Positions 51,771-61,278 of a DNA stretch of 64,000 nucleotides are shown here, piece by piece. Source of the DNA: Casimicrobiaceae bacterium (GTDB lineage: Bacteria; Pseudomonadota; Gammaproteobacteria; Burkholderiales; Casimicrobiaceae); contig JAPKHK010000007.1 in the NCBI GenBank assembly GCA_026646885.1, positions 1-64,000 of the forward strand, in the 5' to 3' direction. Each line of letters starts with the position of its first letter. The stretch's first letter is position 1. The translations under genes were made by a program, and so were the position numbers. Under the pieces are notes generated by a model. That model was given only the letters and a program-made list of their open reading frames with translations. It ran no database searches and was not told where the DNA came from.

Positions 51771-53909
51771 ATGCTGCGCAAACTGCTGGTGGTAGCGGCG
51801 ATCGGACTGGCGATCGGGCTCTTTTTCACCTTCGACCTCGGCCGCTACCTGAGCCTGGACGGGTTCAAGTCGCAGCAGGCGGTCATCGAGGCCTGGCGCG
51901 CGGCGAATCCGCTTGCCGCCGGTCTCGCCTTCTTCGCCGCCTATGTCGCCGTCACCGCGCTGTCGCTGCCCGGCGCGGCGGTGATGACGCTGGCCGTCGG
52001 CGCCGTCTTCGGCCTGGGCTGGGGCACGCTGATCGCCAGCTTCGCCTCCAGCGTCGGCGCGCTGCTGGCCTTCCTGCTGGCGCGCTTCCTGCTGCGCGAC
52101 TGGGTGCAGGCGCGCTTCGGCGAGCGACTGAAGGGCGTCAACGACGGCGTGGCGCGCGACGGCGCCTTCTATCTCTTCACTCTGCGCCTGGTGCCCGTGT
52201 TCCCCTTCTTCCTCATCAACCTGGCAATGGCGCTGACGCCCATCCGCGCGTGGACCTTCTACTGGGTGAGCCAGGTCGGCATGCTCGCCGGCACGCTGGT
52301 GTATGTGAATGCCGGCACCCAATTGGCGAAAATCGAATCGCTCTCGGGCATCGTCTCGCCGGCCTTGTTGGGCTCTTTCGTGCTCTTGGGTTTGTTCCCG
52401 CTGCTGGCGCGCAAGATCGTCGATTTCATCAAGGCGCGCCGGGTGTATGCGCGTTGGACCAAGCCCGCGCGCTTCGATCGCAACCTGGTGGTAATCGGCG
52501 CCGGCAGCGCCGGCTTGGTGACGGCCTACATCGCCGCCGCGGTGAAGGCCAAGGTGACTTTGATCGAAAAGCACCGCATGGGCGGCGACTGCCTCAACAC
52601 CGGCTGCGTGCCATCGAAGGCGCTTTTGCGCTCGGCGAAGTTTCTCGCCCACAGCCGCCGCGCCCGCGAGTTCGGCATGCAACAAGCGACGGTGGAGTTC
52701 GATTTCGCGGAGGTGATGCAGCGCGTGCAAGCGGTAGTGAAAACGGTGGAGCCGCACGACTCGATCGCGCGGTATACCGAGCTGGGCGTGGAAGTGATCG
52801 AGGGCGAAGCGAAAATGATTTCGCCTTGGCAAGTGGAAGTGAAAACGGCGACCGGCACGCAAACCCTCAGTACCCGCGCCATGGTCATCGCTGCCGGTGC
52901 CCGGCCTTTCGTGCCGCCGATTCCCGGCCTCGATGACGTGGGTTACCGCACTTCCGACACCGTATGGAATTTGCGCGAATTGCCGCGGCGTTTGGTGGTG
53001 CTGGGTGGTGGGCCTATCGGTGCGGAACTCACCCAAGCCTTCGCGCGCTTGGGCGCCAAGGTCACCCAAGTGGAAATGCTGCCGCGTATCTTGATGCGCG
53101 AAGACCCGGAGGTGTCGGAGCTGGTGGCGAAACGCTTCCGCGACGAAGGCATCGAGGTCCTGGTCAACCACAAGGCGAAGCAGTTCCTCGTCGATAACGG
53201 CGAGAAGGTCCTCATCGCCGAGCACGACGGGCGCGAGGTGCGCATTCCCTTCGACGCCGTGCTGGTGGCGGTGGGGCGTGTGGCCAACCTCAAGGGCTAC
53301 GGCCTGGAGGAGCTGGGCATTCCGGCCGGCCGCACGGTCGAGACCAACGAATACCTGCAAACGCTTTATCCCAACATTTACGCCGCGGGCGACGTCGCCG
53401 GGCCCTTCCAGTTCACCCACACCGCCGCCCATCAGGCTTGGTACGCAGCGGTGAATGCGCTTTTCGATCCGCTGAAGAAGTTCAAGGCCGACTACTCGGT
53501 GATTCCCTGGGCCACTTTCACCGAGCCGGAAGTGGCGCGCGTCGGCCTCAACGAGCTGGAGGCGAAGGAAAAGGGCGTCGCGTATGAAGTCACGGTGTAT
53601 GGCATCGACGATCTCGACCGCGCCATCGCCGAGAGCGAAGCGCATGGGTTCGTGAAGGTGCTCACCGTGCCGGGCAAAGACCGCATCCTCGGTGTCACCA
53701 TCGCCGGTGAACATGCCGGTGACCTCATCGCCGAATTTGTGTTGGCGATGAAACAGGGCATCGGCCTCAACAAAATCTTGGGCACCATCCACATCTACCC
53801 GACGCTGGCGGAGGCCAACAAATACGCCGCGGGCGCCTGGAAGCGGGCACACGCGCCGCAAGGGCTCTTGGCATGGGTGGGCCGCTTTCACGCTTGGAGG
53901 CGGGGATGA
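51771..53909 (+). CDS. TVP38/VTT membrane domain fused to mercuric-reductase-like flavoprotein
   Basis: A 712-residue fusion. Residues about 1-230 form a TVP38/TMEM64 (VTT) membrane domain with hydrophobic helices and GAVFGLGWGTLIAS. Residues 235-712 are a pyridine-nucleotide-disulfide oxidoreductase with FAD motif VVIGAGSAGLVTAYIAA, a redox-active pair in GGDCLNTGCVPSKAL (C274, C279), NAD motif VVLGGGPIGAELTQAF, YAAGDVAG and HIYPTLAEANKYAAG. It would be a membrane-tethered reductase, but the electron acceptor is unknown. A DUF547 gene overlaps its stop by 4 bp. Confidence 0.9.
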   Translation: MLRKLLVVAAIGLAIGLFFTFDLGRYLSLDGFKSQQAVIEAWRAANPLAAGLAFFAAYVAVTALSLPGAAVMTLAVGAVFGLGWGTLIASFASSVGALLAFLLARFLLRDWVQARFGERLKGVNDGVARDGAFYLFTLRLVPVFPFFLINLAMALTPIRAWTFYWVSQVGMLAGTLVYVNAGTQLAKIESLSGIVSPALLGSFVLLGLFPLLARKIVDFIKARRVYARWTKPARFDRNLVVIGAGSAGLVTAYIAAAVKAKVTLIEKHRMGGDCLNTGCVPSKALLRSAKFLAHSRRAREFGMQQATVEFDFAEVMQRVQAVVKTVEPHDSIARYTELGVEVIEGEAKMISPWQVEVKTATGTQTLSTRAMVIAAGARPFVPPIPGLDDVGYRTSDTVWNLRELPRRLVVLGGGPIGAELTQAFARLGAKVTQVEMLPRILMREDPEVSELVAKRFRDEGIEVLVNHKAKQFLVDNGEKVLIAEHDGREVRIPFDAVLVAVGRVANLKGYGLEELGIPAGRTVETNEYLQTLYPNIYAAGDVAGPFQFTHTAAHQAWYAAVNALFDPLKKFKADYSVIPWATFTEPEVARVGLNELEAKEKGVAYEVTVYGIDDLDRAIAESEAHGFVKVLTVPGKDRILGVTIAGEHAGDLIAEFVLAMKQGIGLNKILGTIHIYPTLAEANKYAAGAWKRAHAPQGLLAWVGRFHAWRRG

Positions 53910-54739
53910 ACCGCGCCGCCGCCCTCTCTTGGAGCTTGGTGGTCGCCAGCGCCTTGACGGCCACCTCGGTCCGCGCTTTCGACCATGAGCATGGCGCCCT
54001 CGGCGCGCTTCTGACGCGGCATGTGCTGGTGGCGGCCGAAGGCCATAGCAGCGCCGTGCGCTACGCCGACTTGGCGGCCGAGCGGAAGGCCTTGCAGGCC
54101 TATCTCCTAGGCCTTTCCGCGGTGACACCGAAGGAATACGCGGGCTGGACCAAGCCGCAGCGCCTGGCTTTTCTGATCAACGCCTACAACGCCTTTACCC
54201 TCGACCTGGTGCTCACCCGCTATCCGGCGCTGGCGTCGATCAAGGAACTGGGCAGCCTCTTCCAGTCGCCCTGGAAAAAGCGCTTCTTCACTCTTTTGGG
54301 CGAGGAGCGCAGCTTGGACGACATCGAACATGGCATGATCCGCGCCCCTGGCGCTTTCGACGAGCCGCGCATCCACGTGGCCGTGGTCTGCGCTTCCATC
54401 GGCTGCCCGATGTTGCGCCCGGAAGCATTCGTCGCCGCGCGGCTCGAAGCGCAGTTGGAGGACAGCATGCGCCGCTTTCTCGCCGACCCTGCGCGTAATC
54501 GCTTCGACACCGCGAGCGGCCAATTGCGGGTGTCACGCATTTTCGATTGGTACCGCAAGGACTTCGAACAAGGCCACGGCGGCTTCGCTTCGCTGAAAGC
54601 CACTTTCGCGCGTTATGCCGATCAGCTCAGCCCGGAGGCCGATGCACGCGCCCGCATTCGCGCCGGCGACTACGCCTTGAGCTTTCTCGAATACGACTGG
54701 CGGCTCAATGATGCTGCTCGGACGAAAGATGCGCTATGA
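53906..54739 (+). CDS. DUF547 domain protein, exported
   Basis: A 277-residue protein. A signal-peptide-like start (MNRAAALSWSLVVASALTATSVRA) is followed by the DUF547 pattern: LAFLINAYNAFTLDLVLTRYP, SPWKKRFFTLLGEERSLDDIEHGMIR, VAVVCASIGCPMLRPEAF. DUF547 resembles glutaredoxin-like or papain-like thiol enzymes, with conserved Cys in ASIGCP. Its ATG overlaps the flavoprotein stop (ATGA), so they form an operon, and a redox partnership is plausible. Confidence 0.88.
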   Translation: MNRAAALSWSLVVASALTATSVRAFDHEHGALGALLTRHVLVAAEGHSSAVRYADLAAERKALQAYLLGLSAVTPKEYAGWTKPQRLAFLINAYNAFTLDLVLTRYPALASIKELGSLFQSPWKKRFFTLLGEERSLDDIEHGMIRAPGAFDEPRIHVAVVCASIGCPMLRPEAFVAARLEAQLEDSMRRFLADPARNRFDTASGQLRVSRIFDWYRKDFEQGHGGFASLKATFARYADQLSPEADARARIRAGDYALSFLEYDWRLNDAARTKDAL

Positions 54740-54851
54740 GGCTCGCCCGTTTTTTCCTCGCTCTAGCCAGCGCTGCGACCACTGCGCCGCTGCCGCGTCG
54801 GCGCGGCTCGAGGGATGATTCAGCGCTGCCCGCCCCCCTAGGAGTTGCCCC

Positions 54852-55943
54852 ATGAACACCCCGCGTGACAAAACACTTTGGCTCTGCACCCGCGATCCGT
54901 CGCTCAGCACCTTGTGGCGCGCCGCTCTTGCCTCGCAGCAGCTCACCCCCTTGGAGTGGCCGCCGGAGAGCGTGCTGGTGGGTCAAGCACCAGACGGTCG
55001 GATCAATCCGCCGCCGGAAAGCGTGCTCCTGCTCGATCTGGCCTGGACTGCGCGCGACCGGCGCGGCAGCGCGGCGCTCTTGCGCCGCGCGCAGGCACTG
55101 GCCTGGCGGCCCCGGCTGCTGCTGGTCGCCCCCACCGCGCGCCCGCTCTGGAACAACGAGCAGAATTGGGCAAGGGCGTTTACCGGGCGAGACTTGCTGC
55201 CGCGACCGCTGGCGACCCAGCCCGAAAGCGTGTCGAGGTTTCTCGCAGCGCTTTTGGCCGACACCGGGCATCATGAAGCCGACTGGGGACGCTTGGAAAC
55301 CCATTTGCGCGTCTTGCTGGGTAGTGCGCCGGAACCGCAAGCGCCCCGCACGATGCGTCCGGGCAGTTCACCCGCCGAACTGGCTGCGGCGCTCGCGGCC
55401 GAGGTGCAAATTGCCGATAGCAGCTATCGCCTCAAGAAGTATCCGCAGTGTTTCATCGGCCGCGAGGCGGTGGATTGGCTGGCGCGGTCTCGCTCCCTGA
55501 GCCGAGAAGACGCGGTGTTTGCGGGAGAGGGTTTGCGCCAGGCTGGGCTTTTGCATCATGTGGTCAAGGATCAGCCCTTTCGTGATGGTGATTTTTTCTA
55601 CCGCGTGGCCGTGCCGGGTCACTTCGATGCCGTGGCCTTCGACGCGGCGCTCGGATTCCTCAACCAGGCGCCAGGTCTGATCGCGGACCGAAGCTGGCGT
55701 GGCGCGGAATTTCCGCAGTGTCTGGTGGGTACCGAAGCGGTCGACGCGCTCAGCGCGCGGTTTCGCCTGACCCGGGCCGAGGCCACGGTATTGGGGCAAA
55801 GCCTGCTCGAATTCGGTTTGCTGCGCCACGTCGCCGACGAACACCCCTTTGCCGACGACTACTTGTTCTATCGTCTGGCCGAGCGTTCCGGCACGACCGC
55901 GAACCCGCTTGCCGCTAACGCGGCTGAATCGCCTTTGTCCTGA
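54852..55943 (+). CDS. Pseudo-receiver protein with two DEP domains
   Basis: A 363-residue protein. Residues about 8-140 have the strand pattern of a CheY-like receiver, but with D62 in LLLDLAW and arginine where the conserved Lys would stand (GRDLLPRPL), so it is probably a degenerate receiver. Two DEP domains follow (about 176-252 and 260-342), each with the pattern YPQCFIGREAVDWL or FPQCLVGTEAVDAL and a final dFFYRV/YLFYRL strand. DEP domains bind membranes or partner proteins; tandem DEP is unusual in bacteria. The gene lies 11 bp before an HD-GYP gene, suggesting a shared signalling module. Confidence 0.75.
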   Translation: MNTPRDKTLWLCTRDPSLSTLWRAALASQQLTPLEWPPESVLVGQAPDGRINPPPESVLLLDLAWTARDRRGSAALLRRAQALAWRPRLLLVAPTARPLWNNEQNWARAFTGRDLLPRPLATQPESVSRFLAALLADTGHHEADWGRLETHLRVLLGSAPEPQAPRTMRPGSSPAELAAALAAEVQIADSSYRLKKYPQCFIGREAVDWLARSRSLSREDAVFAGEGLRQAGLLHHVVKDQPFRDGDFFYRVAVPGHFDAVAFDAALGFLNQAPGLIADRSWRGAEFPQCLVGTEAVDALSARFRLTRAEATVLGQSLLEFGLLRHVADEHPFADDYLFYRLAERSGTTANPLAANAAESPLS

Positions 55944-55954
55944 ATGCCCGCGCC

Positions 55955-56863
55955 ATGTCGTGGCTCGCCGAATTCCGCCGCCGATTGAACGCCGCAGCCG
56001 AAGGGCGATCGGCGCGGCATCGCGAAGATTTGCTCACCAGCTTGCTGGTAATGGCATGGATGGTCGAGGCCCGCGATCCCTACACCGGCGGGCATCTTTG
56101 GCGCGTTTCGCAGTTTGCGCGCCTGCTGGCGGAGGATGCAGGGCTATCCGAACGCGAGGTCGCGCGCATCGCCCTGGGCGGATTTCTTCACGATCTCGGC
56201 AAAGTCGGCGTACCCGATCAGATCCTCCGTAAGCCCGATCGTCTGAGTCCGGAGGAATACGAGGTCATCAAAACGCATCCGGAAGTGGGCTGGCGCATGC
56301 TCGCTGGCCATCCCTTGGCGCAGCTCGCCGAAGCCGCCGTGCGCGCGCACCACGAGCGACCCGACGGCCAGGGTTATCCGCGGGGATTGACCGGAGCGGC
56401 GGTGCCGCGCGACGCGCGCATCGTCGGCATTTGCGATGCGTTCGATGCCATGACGGGCTCGCGCCCCTATCGCCCCGGCATGGGCATCGATCGCGGCTTG
56501 CATATTATCGAAGAGTATCTGGGCCGCCAGTTCGACCCAGAGTATGGCGAGCGCTTTCTCGCGCTTGGCCGCGCCGGTCGGCTGGACCACATCGTCGGCC
56601 ACAGCGACGAGGGGATTCCCTTGCACGAATGTATGGTCTGCGGGCCGACGCTCGTGCGGCGCCGCGAACAAGCAGCAGGCGAACACCTCTACTGCCGCAA
56701 CTGCGGCGGCGAATACCTCACCGAACAACGCGATGGGCGAATCAGCGTCGTGCCCACCGGCGCCAAAGGCAAGGCCCAGGATCTCGAGGCCGACGCCGAT
56801 ACGGCACTGATCGCGCGCGTCGTGCGCGCATCGGCCCGCGCGCTGGTGGAGCGGCGTACATGA
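55955..56863 (+). CDS. HD-GYP phosphodiesterase with C-terminal zinc ribbon
   Basis: A 302-residue protein. The HD-GYP signature is complete: FLHDLGKVGVPDQIL (H79-D80), HHERPDGQGYP near 128-138 and a DAFDAMT block. It would hydrolyse cyclic-di-GMP. The C-terminus carries two CxxC-like pairs (CMVCG and CRNCGGE, about residues 225-255) that look like a zinc ribbon, not usual in this class. No sensory domain is present, so the pseudo-receiver/DEP neighbour may supply input. Confidence 0.88.
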   Translation: MSWLAEFRRRLNAAAEGRSARHREDLLTSLLVMAWMVEARDPYTGGHLWRVSQFARLLAEDAGLSEREVARIALGGFLHDLGKVGVPDQILRKPDRLSPEEYEVIKTHPEVGWRMLAGHPLAQLAEAAVRAHHERPDGQGYPRGLTGAAVPRDARIVGICDAFDAMTGSRPYRPGMGIDRGLHIIEEYLGRQFDPEYGERFLALGRAGRLDHIVGHSDEGIPLHECMVCGPTLVRRREQAAGEHLYCRNCGGEYLTEQRDGRISVVPTGAKGKAQDLEADADTALIARVVRASARALVERRT

Positions 56864-57036
56864 GGTCGGCGTTTTGCGATGCGGTGGCCAAGATCGCCCC
56901 CCATCGCAAGCGGTACACAAACACAATTCGATCGCTTGCTTTCGAATGGTCGCCTATAGGCGCCTGCCCAAGCCCGTTGCTGAAACCAGGTGCCGACGCC
57001 AGGATTCAGTCGTATAGACGCTCATGTGGATCAGTC

Positions 57037-57291
57037 ATGAGTGAGACCGTCCGCTGGACCATCAAGGTTTCCCTTGAAGCCGACCTCTCCCTGCGTGCCT
57101 ATCTCGGCGCCCGAGGCATGAACAAAAGTGATCTATCCCGATCCGTGGAGGATGCCGTGCGCTGGCGCATGCTGGATCGCACGGTGTAGGGCATCAAGGA
57201 CCGCAACCAGGACCTGCCCGCCGAGCCGTTCGTGGCGATGATCGACGAAGCCATCCGCGAAGTCCGCGCCACCCAAGACGCGAGCCGCTGA
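57037..57291 (+). pseudogene. Ribbon-helix-helix antitoxin interrupted by TAG
   Basis: The frame MSETVRWTIKVSLEADLSLR...SDLSRSVEDAVRWRMLDRTV is interrupted by TAG (57187-57189) and then continues in the same frame as GIKDRNQDLPAEPFVAMIDEAI to TGA at 57289-57291. The N-terminal part looks like a RHH antitoxin. The stop replaces a position where CAG (Gln) is the simplest ancestor, i.e. one C-to-T change. The 50-residue product keeps the DNA-binding part but lacks the C-terminal toxin-contact region. It lies 8 bp before the intact PIN toxin gene. Confidence 0.7.
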
Positions 57292-57299
57292 TCCGGCGC

Positions 57300-57713
57300 A
57301 TGCGCGCAGTTCTCGACACCAACATCCTGCTCTCGGCTCTGATGGTGCGGGGCAAGTCGCGCTACCGGCTCTACGAGGAATGGCGCCACGGCCGCTTCAA
57401 TGTCGTCGCCACTGAAAGCCAAATCGAGGAACTGCGCCAGTTTGTGCGCCGGCCCTTCTTCCAAGACCGCCTCAAGGCCAGCGAGATCGGTCGCATGGTC
57501 AATGACCTCCGCCGGCTTGCCGTGCTGTGCAATCACTTGCCCCGCGTCAGCCGTTCGCCCGACCCGACCGGCGACTACCTGCTGGCGCTGGGCGAGGCCG
57601 CCCGGGCCGATTACATGGTAATGGGCGAAAAGAGTCACCTGCTGGCGCTGAAAAACCACGTCGGCACGCGCATCGTCAGCGCCCGAGCGCTGGCGAACAT
57701 GCTTCGGCGATAG
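57300..57713 (+). CDS. PIN-domain ribonuclease toxin
   Basis: A 137-residue VapC-like/PIN-family protein. It begins MRAVLDTNILLSALM (acidic D6), continues with a central E/D pair in ATESQIEELRQFVRRPF and DPTGDYLLALGEAARADYMVMGE, giving the metal-binding acidic set. Such toxins cleave RNA. The frame is intact although its RHH antitoxin gene upstream carries a stop, so toxicity may be weak, or the truncated antitoxin still works. Confidence 0.85.
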   Translation: MRAVLDTNILLSALMVRGKSRYRLYEEWRHGRFNVVATESQIEELRQFVRRPFFQDRLKASEIGRMVNDLRRLAVLCNHLPRVSRSPDPTGDYLLALGEAARADYMVMGEKSHLLALKNHVGTRIVSARALANMLRR

Positions 57714-57745
57714 CCGCGCGGGCGGCCTGCCGTCCTGCAAAGGCT

Positions 57746-57779
57746 TTCCGGCTGCTTTTCTTTGAAAAGGCAGCCGGAA
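57746..57779. terminator. Bidirectional terminator-like hairpin
   Basis: TTCCGGCTGC (57746-57755) pairs with GCAGCCGGAA (57770-57779); a TTTTC/GAAAA extension lengthens the stem. It stands between the convergent genes ending at 57713 and 57809. There is no long U run, so termination strength is uncertain. Confidence 0.6.
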
Positions 57780-57808
57780 TCCTGTTGCAGGGAAAGCCTC
57801 CCTCGATC

Positions 57809-58120
57809 TCAGGGATACAAGGGCATAAAGTCCCGGATCGTCTCGATCACCGTTTTGCCGGCCTGCACGCTGGAAGTGAAGCCGGCGGCTCTGGCGTTGA
57901 TGAATGCGGTTCGCTTGGCCTGATTGGCCACGAATTCGGCCATCTGGGCGTCCGGCACATCGAACATGAAGACTGCATGATCTCCGATATCGTCATTGTA
58001 GGCTATCGAGGCAATCTCCTTGATGGATTCCGGGCGTTTGGGAAGGTCGGGCGATGTGAATGCCTGGACCACCTGCTTGAAAACGTGGCCCGGGAAAGTG
58101 ACACTGAGGATCGCGATCAT
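57809..58120 (-). CDS. Small conserved-looking protein of unknown function
   Basis: A 103-residue cytoplasmic protein starting MIAILSVTFPGHVFKQVVQAFTS. A Lys/Pro segment, YNDDIGDHAVFMFDVP and a terminal ETIRDFMPLYP follow. No known motif is recognised; it could be a dimeric ABM-like fold (strand at the start, helix, strand FMFDV). GGAGT precedes the start. It is convergent with the PIN gene. Confidence 0.6.
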   Translation of the reverse strand: MIAILSVTFPGHVFKQVVQAFTSPDLPKRPESIKEIASIAYNDDIGDHAVFMFDVPDAQMAEFVANQAKRTAFINARAAGFTSSVQAGKTVIETIRDFMPLYP

Positions 58121-58220
58121 GGCAACTCCTTTGCGTGAGCGCCCTCAAAGGGACAAGGCCGGGACTGGGCGCGAAGCCCTGGACCTGTTGACGATTGCTA
58201 TCTCGCCTATGGAATCGCTT

Positions 58221-58778
58221 TCATTTCCGTTCCAGGCGCGCGAGGAAACCAATCACCGCCACCGTGACGGGCTCGGGGTTTTCGACCGAGGCCAGGTGGC
58301 CGGCGCGAGGCACGATCGCCAGTTCGGTCCCGGGGATGGCGTCGGCGATGCGCCTGGACTTCCAGACGGGCAGCGGCTGGGCTTCCTCGCCGACGATGAC
58401 CAGGGTCGGCACGCGAATCTGCGTCGGTGTCGAGCAGGATCAGCGCGCGCACGCGCTCCGGCCGCGCCAGCGCCGCACGCAGGGAAAGGAAGCCGCCGAT
58501 CGACAGCCCCATCCAGACGGCGGATGCCACGCCCTCGGCATCCAGCACGGCCGCGACATCGTCCGCCAGATCGTAGATCGTGAAGGGCGTTTCCGACGGT
58601 CCGGAGCGGCCGTGGCCGCGCAGGTCGATGTTGATGACGCGGTGGGTCTTCTCCAGTGCGGCCACCTGATGACGGACCAGGGTACCGTCGCAAAAAAACT
58701 ATGCGTGAGGACCACGGGTAGCCCGTTTCCGCTCACTTCGTAGTAGAGCGAAATGCCGCGGTGCGAAAGTGTAGGCAT
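58221..58778 (-). pseudogene. Alpha/beta hydrolase pseudogene
   Basis: Three frames together encode an alpha/beta hydrolase: MPTLSHRGISLYYEVSGNGL (from 58778), then after a frameshift near a run of seven T's (minus strand) VINIDLRGHGRSG and AVWMGLSIGGFLSLRA (G-x-S-x-G), then a second shift with loss of the lid region to VPTLVIVGEEAQPLPVW and a final AGHLASVENPEP (catalytic His). About 100 or more residues are missing internally, so it is not just a sequencing error. Confidence 0.8.
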
Positions 58779-58805
58779 GTCAGTCTCCTTCAGCGCTAAA
58801 CCAAT

Positions 58806-59792
58806 TCACTCAATCACCCGCGTCGCCATCAGCAGCAGCGACTGCGGCACCGCGATGCCGAGCGCGCGGGCGGTACGAAGGTTGATGACGAGATCGAAGG
58901 TCGTCGGCTGCTCGAACGGAATCACCGCCGGAGCGGTGCCGCGGAGGATCCTGTCGACGAACACCGCGCTGCGGCGGAACCGCGCAGAGAGATTAGGCGA
59001 ATGGCAGATCAGACCGCCCTCGTCGCAGTTTTCCCGGAAGCCGTACATGGCCGGCCAGCGATGACGGGCGGCCGCCTCGATGATCTCGCGGCGGCGCAGG
59101 AAGGTCAGGTTGTCCTGGATGACGTAGAGCGCATCGATGCGCGCCCTGGCCAGTCGCTCGAAGACACCGGCGAAGTCTTCCGCGGTCCTCACGCCGCCAT
59201 CGATAAGCGTGATGCCCAGGCCGGGCGCCGCCTTCTCGGCGGCGTTCCGGGTGGCACGGTTGCCGGGAAATTCGGTGTTCCAGAGCATGCCGATCCGCCG
59301 CGCCTGCGGCACGAGTTCGTGGAGCAGTTGCAGATTCTTGGAAATGATAAGGTCGCCCATTCCCACCATTCCCGTAACATTGCCGCCCGGCCGCGCCAGG
59401 CTGATAGCCAGGCCGTTCCCGACCGGATCCAGCGCAATGGCAGCCACGATGGGCAAGGTGTTGGTCAGGCGCTTGAGCGCCACCGCCCCCGTATTGATCA
59501 TGCCGACGGCCACATCGGGTTTCCAGGCGATCACCTCCGCGGCCATTGCCGGCAGGCGCTCGGGCCTGGCATCGGTGCAGAAATGCTCGATCGTTAGGTT
59601 GCGTCCCTTCACCCAGCCCAACTCGCGCAAACCGCCCTCGACTTCCTCGATGTAGGGCTGGGCCAAGGCGCGGGTCGTCGTCCACAGCGTCGCCACCCGC
59701 GCCGTCTTCTCCGCCTTCTGCGCCAGCGCATGCGGCGCGGCGCCCGACAGCAGCGTGCCCATCAGAAAGACGGCGGCGAGAAGCGCTTTCAT
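58806..59792 (-). CDS. ABC-type substrate-binding protein (ABC_sub_bind family), orphan
   Basis: A 328-residue periplasmic protein. A signal peptide ([24 protein letters not shown]) is followed by [53 protein letters not shown] and [26 protein letters not shown], the pattern of the ABC_sub_bind family. No permease or ATPase is nearby. Its start overlaps the cyclase stop by 4 bp, so it is the last gene of a signalling operon and may act as a ligand sensor rather than a transport receptor. Confidence 0.9.
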   Translation of the reverse strand: MKALLAAVFLMGTLLSGAAPHALAQKAEKTARVATLWTTTRALAQPYIEEVEGGLRELGWVKGRNLTIEHFCTDARPERLPAMAAEVIAWKPDVAVGMINTGAVALKRLTNTLPIVAAIALDPVGNGLAISLARPGGNVTGMVGMGDLIISKNLQLLHELVPQARRIGMLWNTEFPGNRATRNAAEKAAPGLGITLIDGGVRTAEDFAGVFERLARARIDALYVIQDNLTFLRRREIIEAAARHRWPAMYGFRENCDEGGLICHSPNLSARFRRSAVFVDRILRGTAPAVIPFEQPTTFDLVINLRTARALGIAVPQSLLLMATRVIE

Positions 59793-60910
59793 CGGCCCGC
59801 TTCCTCTCCCTCAAGCGCCTTCAGATCGAAGGCCGCCACCGGTCGCGGGAAACCCCTGAGCGGCAGCGGCCCGACCGGCTCGACGGCGGCGATGGCCTCG
59901 ATCGCCGCGCGCGCCTTGCCGTCGATGAGAATCCGGCCGCCGCCGGCCTCGCCGCACAGCCGCGCCGCGAGGTTGGTGACGCGGCCGATGGCAGCGTAGT
60001 CCCAGCGCCCTTCGAAGCCGATGGCGCCGAGCGTGGCTTGGCCCTGGGCGATGCCGATGCCCAGCCCCAGCTCGTGGCCCAGGTCGCGCCAGCACGCCGC
60101 CAGCGGCACGAAGGCCGCCTGCATCGCCAGTGCCATGCGCGCCGCCGCCGCGGCCGGCTCCTCCACCGGCACCGGGTCGTTGAAGAACACCATCATGCCG
60201 TCGCCGGCGAAGCGCTCCAGCGTGCCGCCATGGGCCCAGATCAGCCGGCCCATCGCCTCGTGATAGTCGCGCAGCAGCGCCATCACCTCCTCCGGCTCGG
60301 CGGCGTCGGTGAAGGCGGTGAAGCCGCGCAGGTCGAGAAAGACGACGACGATCTCGCGCCGGTGCGCGCGCAGCAGTTCCTCGCCGCCGCCGGCGACGAG
60401 GGCCTCGGCCAGCTGCGGCGAGAAGAAGCGCTTCAGCCGCCCCAGGCGCTCGATCTGGCCGACCTGCTCGCGCACCCGCTCCTCCAGCTTCGCGTTCCAT
60501 TCCGCCAGCTGCGCCGCCTGGCCCTTGACCTCGTCCTGCAGCGCCTTGATGCGCAACAGCGAGCGCACCCGCGCCAGCAGTTCCGGCTTGTGGATCGGCT
60601 TGGAAAGGAAATCGTCGGCGCCCGCCTCGATGCCGCGCAGGCGCTCCTCCTGCGGGTCGAGGGAAGTCACCAGCACCACCGGCAGCAGCGCCGTCGCCGC
60701 CCCGGCGCGGATGCGCCGACACACCTCGTAGCCGTTCAGCCCTGGCATCATGATGTCGAGCAGGACGAGGTCGGGCGCCGCTTCGGCGATTCTTTCCAGC
60801 GCCGCCTCGCCGCTGGCCGCCGTGGCGACCGCATGACCCTGCGCCTCGAGCATGTCGGCCAGCAGCTTGAGGTTCTGCGGCGTGTCGTCCACCACCAGGA
60901 TCTTGCTCAT
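59789..60910 (-). CDS. Receiver-domain adenylate/guanylate cyclase
   Basis: A 373-residue protein. A REC domain (1-120, phosphoacceptor D52 in LLDIMMPG, K near 104 in SKPIHKP) is joined by a coiled coil (about 125-160) to a class III cyclase domain (about 190-355: [15 protein letters not shown] with metal-binding Asp, [34 protein letters not shown]). It should make cAMP or cGMP when phosphorylated. 4-bp overlaps link it to the response regulator upstream and the binding protein downstream. Confidence 0.92.
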   Translation of the reverse strand: MSKILVVDDTPQNLKLLADMLEAQGHAVATAASGEAALERIAEAAPDLVLLDIMMPGLNGYEVCRRIRAGAATALLPVVLVTSLDPQEERLRGIEAGADDFLSKPIHKPELLARVRSLLRIKALQDEVKGQAAQLAEWNAKLEERVREQVGQIERLGRLKRFFSPQLAEALVAGGGEELLRAHRREIVVVFLDLRGFTAFTDAAEPEEVMALLRDYHEAMGRLIWAHGGTLERFAGDGMMVFFNDPVPVEEPAAAAARMALAMQAAFVPLAACWRDLGHELGLGIGIAQGQATLGAIGFEGRWDYAAIGRVTNLAARLCGEAGGGRILIDGKARAAIEAIAAVEPVGPLPLRGFPRPVAAFDLKALEGEEAGR

Positions 60911-61278
60911 CGTTTCTTCTCCAGCGTGTCGCGGACGAGCGCCAGCAGCTCGCGCAGGGCGAAGGGCTTGCCGAGGAAGCCGTCGAAGCCGGCGGCGACG
61001 ATGCCGTTGCGCTCGTTCTGCATCACCGAGGCGGTCACCGCCAGCACCGGGATCGCCGCCGTCGCCGGCTCCGACCGCAGGCGCTGCAGCGCCGCCGCGC
61101 CGTTCATGTCCGGCAGCTGGATGTCCATCAGGATGAGGTCCGGTTGCTCGCCGGCCGCCAGCGCGATGCCGGCGCCGCCGGTCATGGCCTCCAGCGTGGC
61201 GTAGCCCTTGGCCTGCAGCACGTCGCGCAAGAGTTTCAGGTTCTTGTCGTTGTCTTCGACAATGAGCACGGTTTTCAT
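60907..61278 (-). CDS. Single-domain response regulator
   Basis: A 123-residue CheY-like protein with acidic pocket VEDND, phosphoacceptor D52 ([13 protein letters not shown]), T in AVTAS and K in GKPFALREL. No output domain. It overlaps the kinase gene upstream (4 bp) and the cyclase gene downstream (4 bp), so it could relay or compete for phosphate between them. Confidence 0.93.
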   Translation of the reverse strand: MKTVLIVEDNDKNLKLLRDVLQAKGYATLEAMTGGAGIALAAGEQPDLILMDIQLPDMNGAAALQRLRSEPATAAIPVLAVTASVMQNERNGIVAAGFDGFLGKPFALRELLALVRDTLEKKR

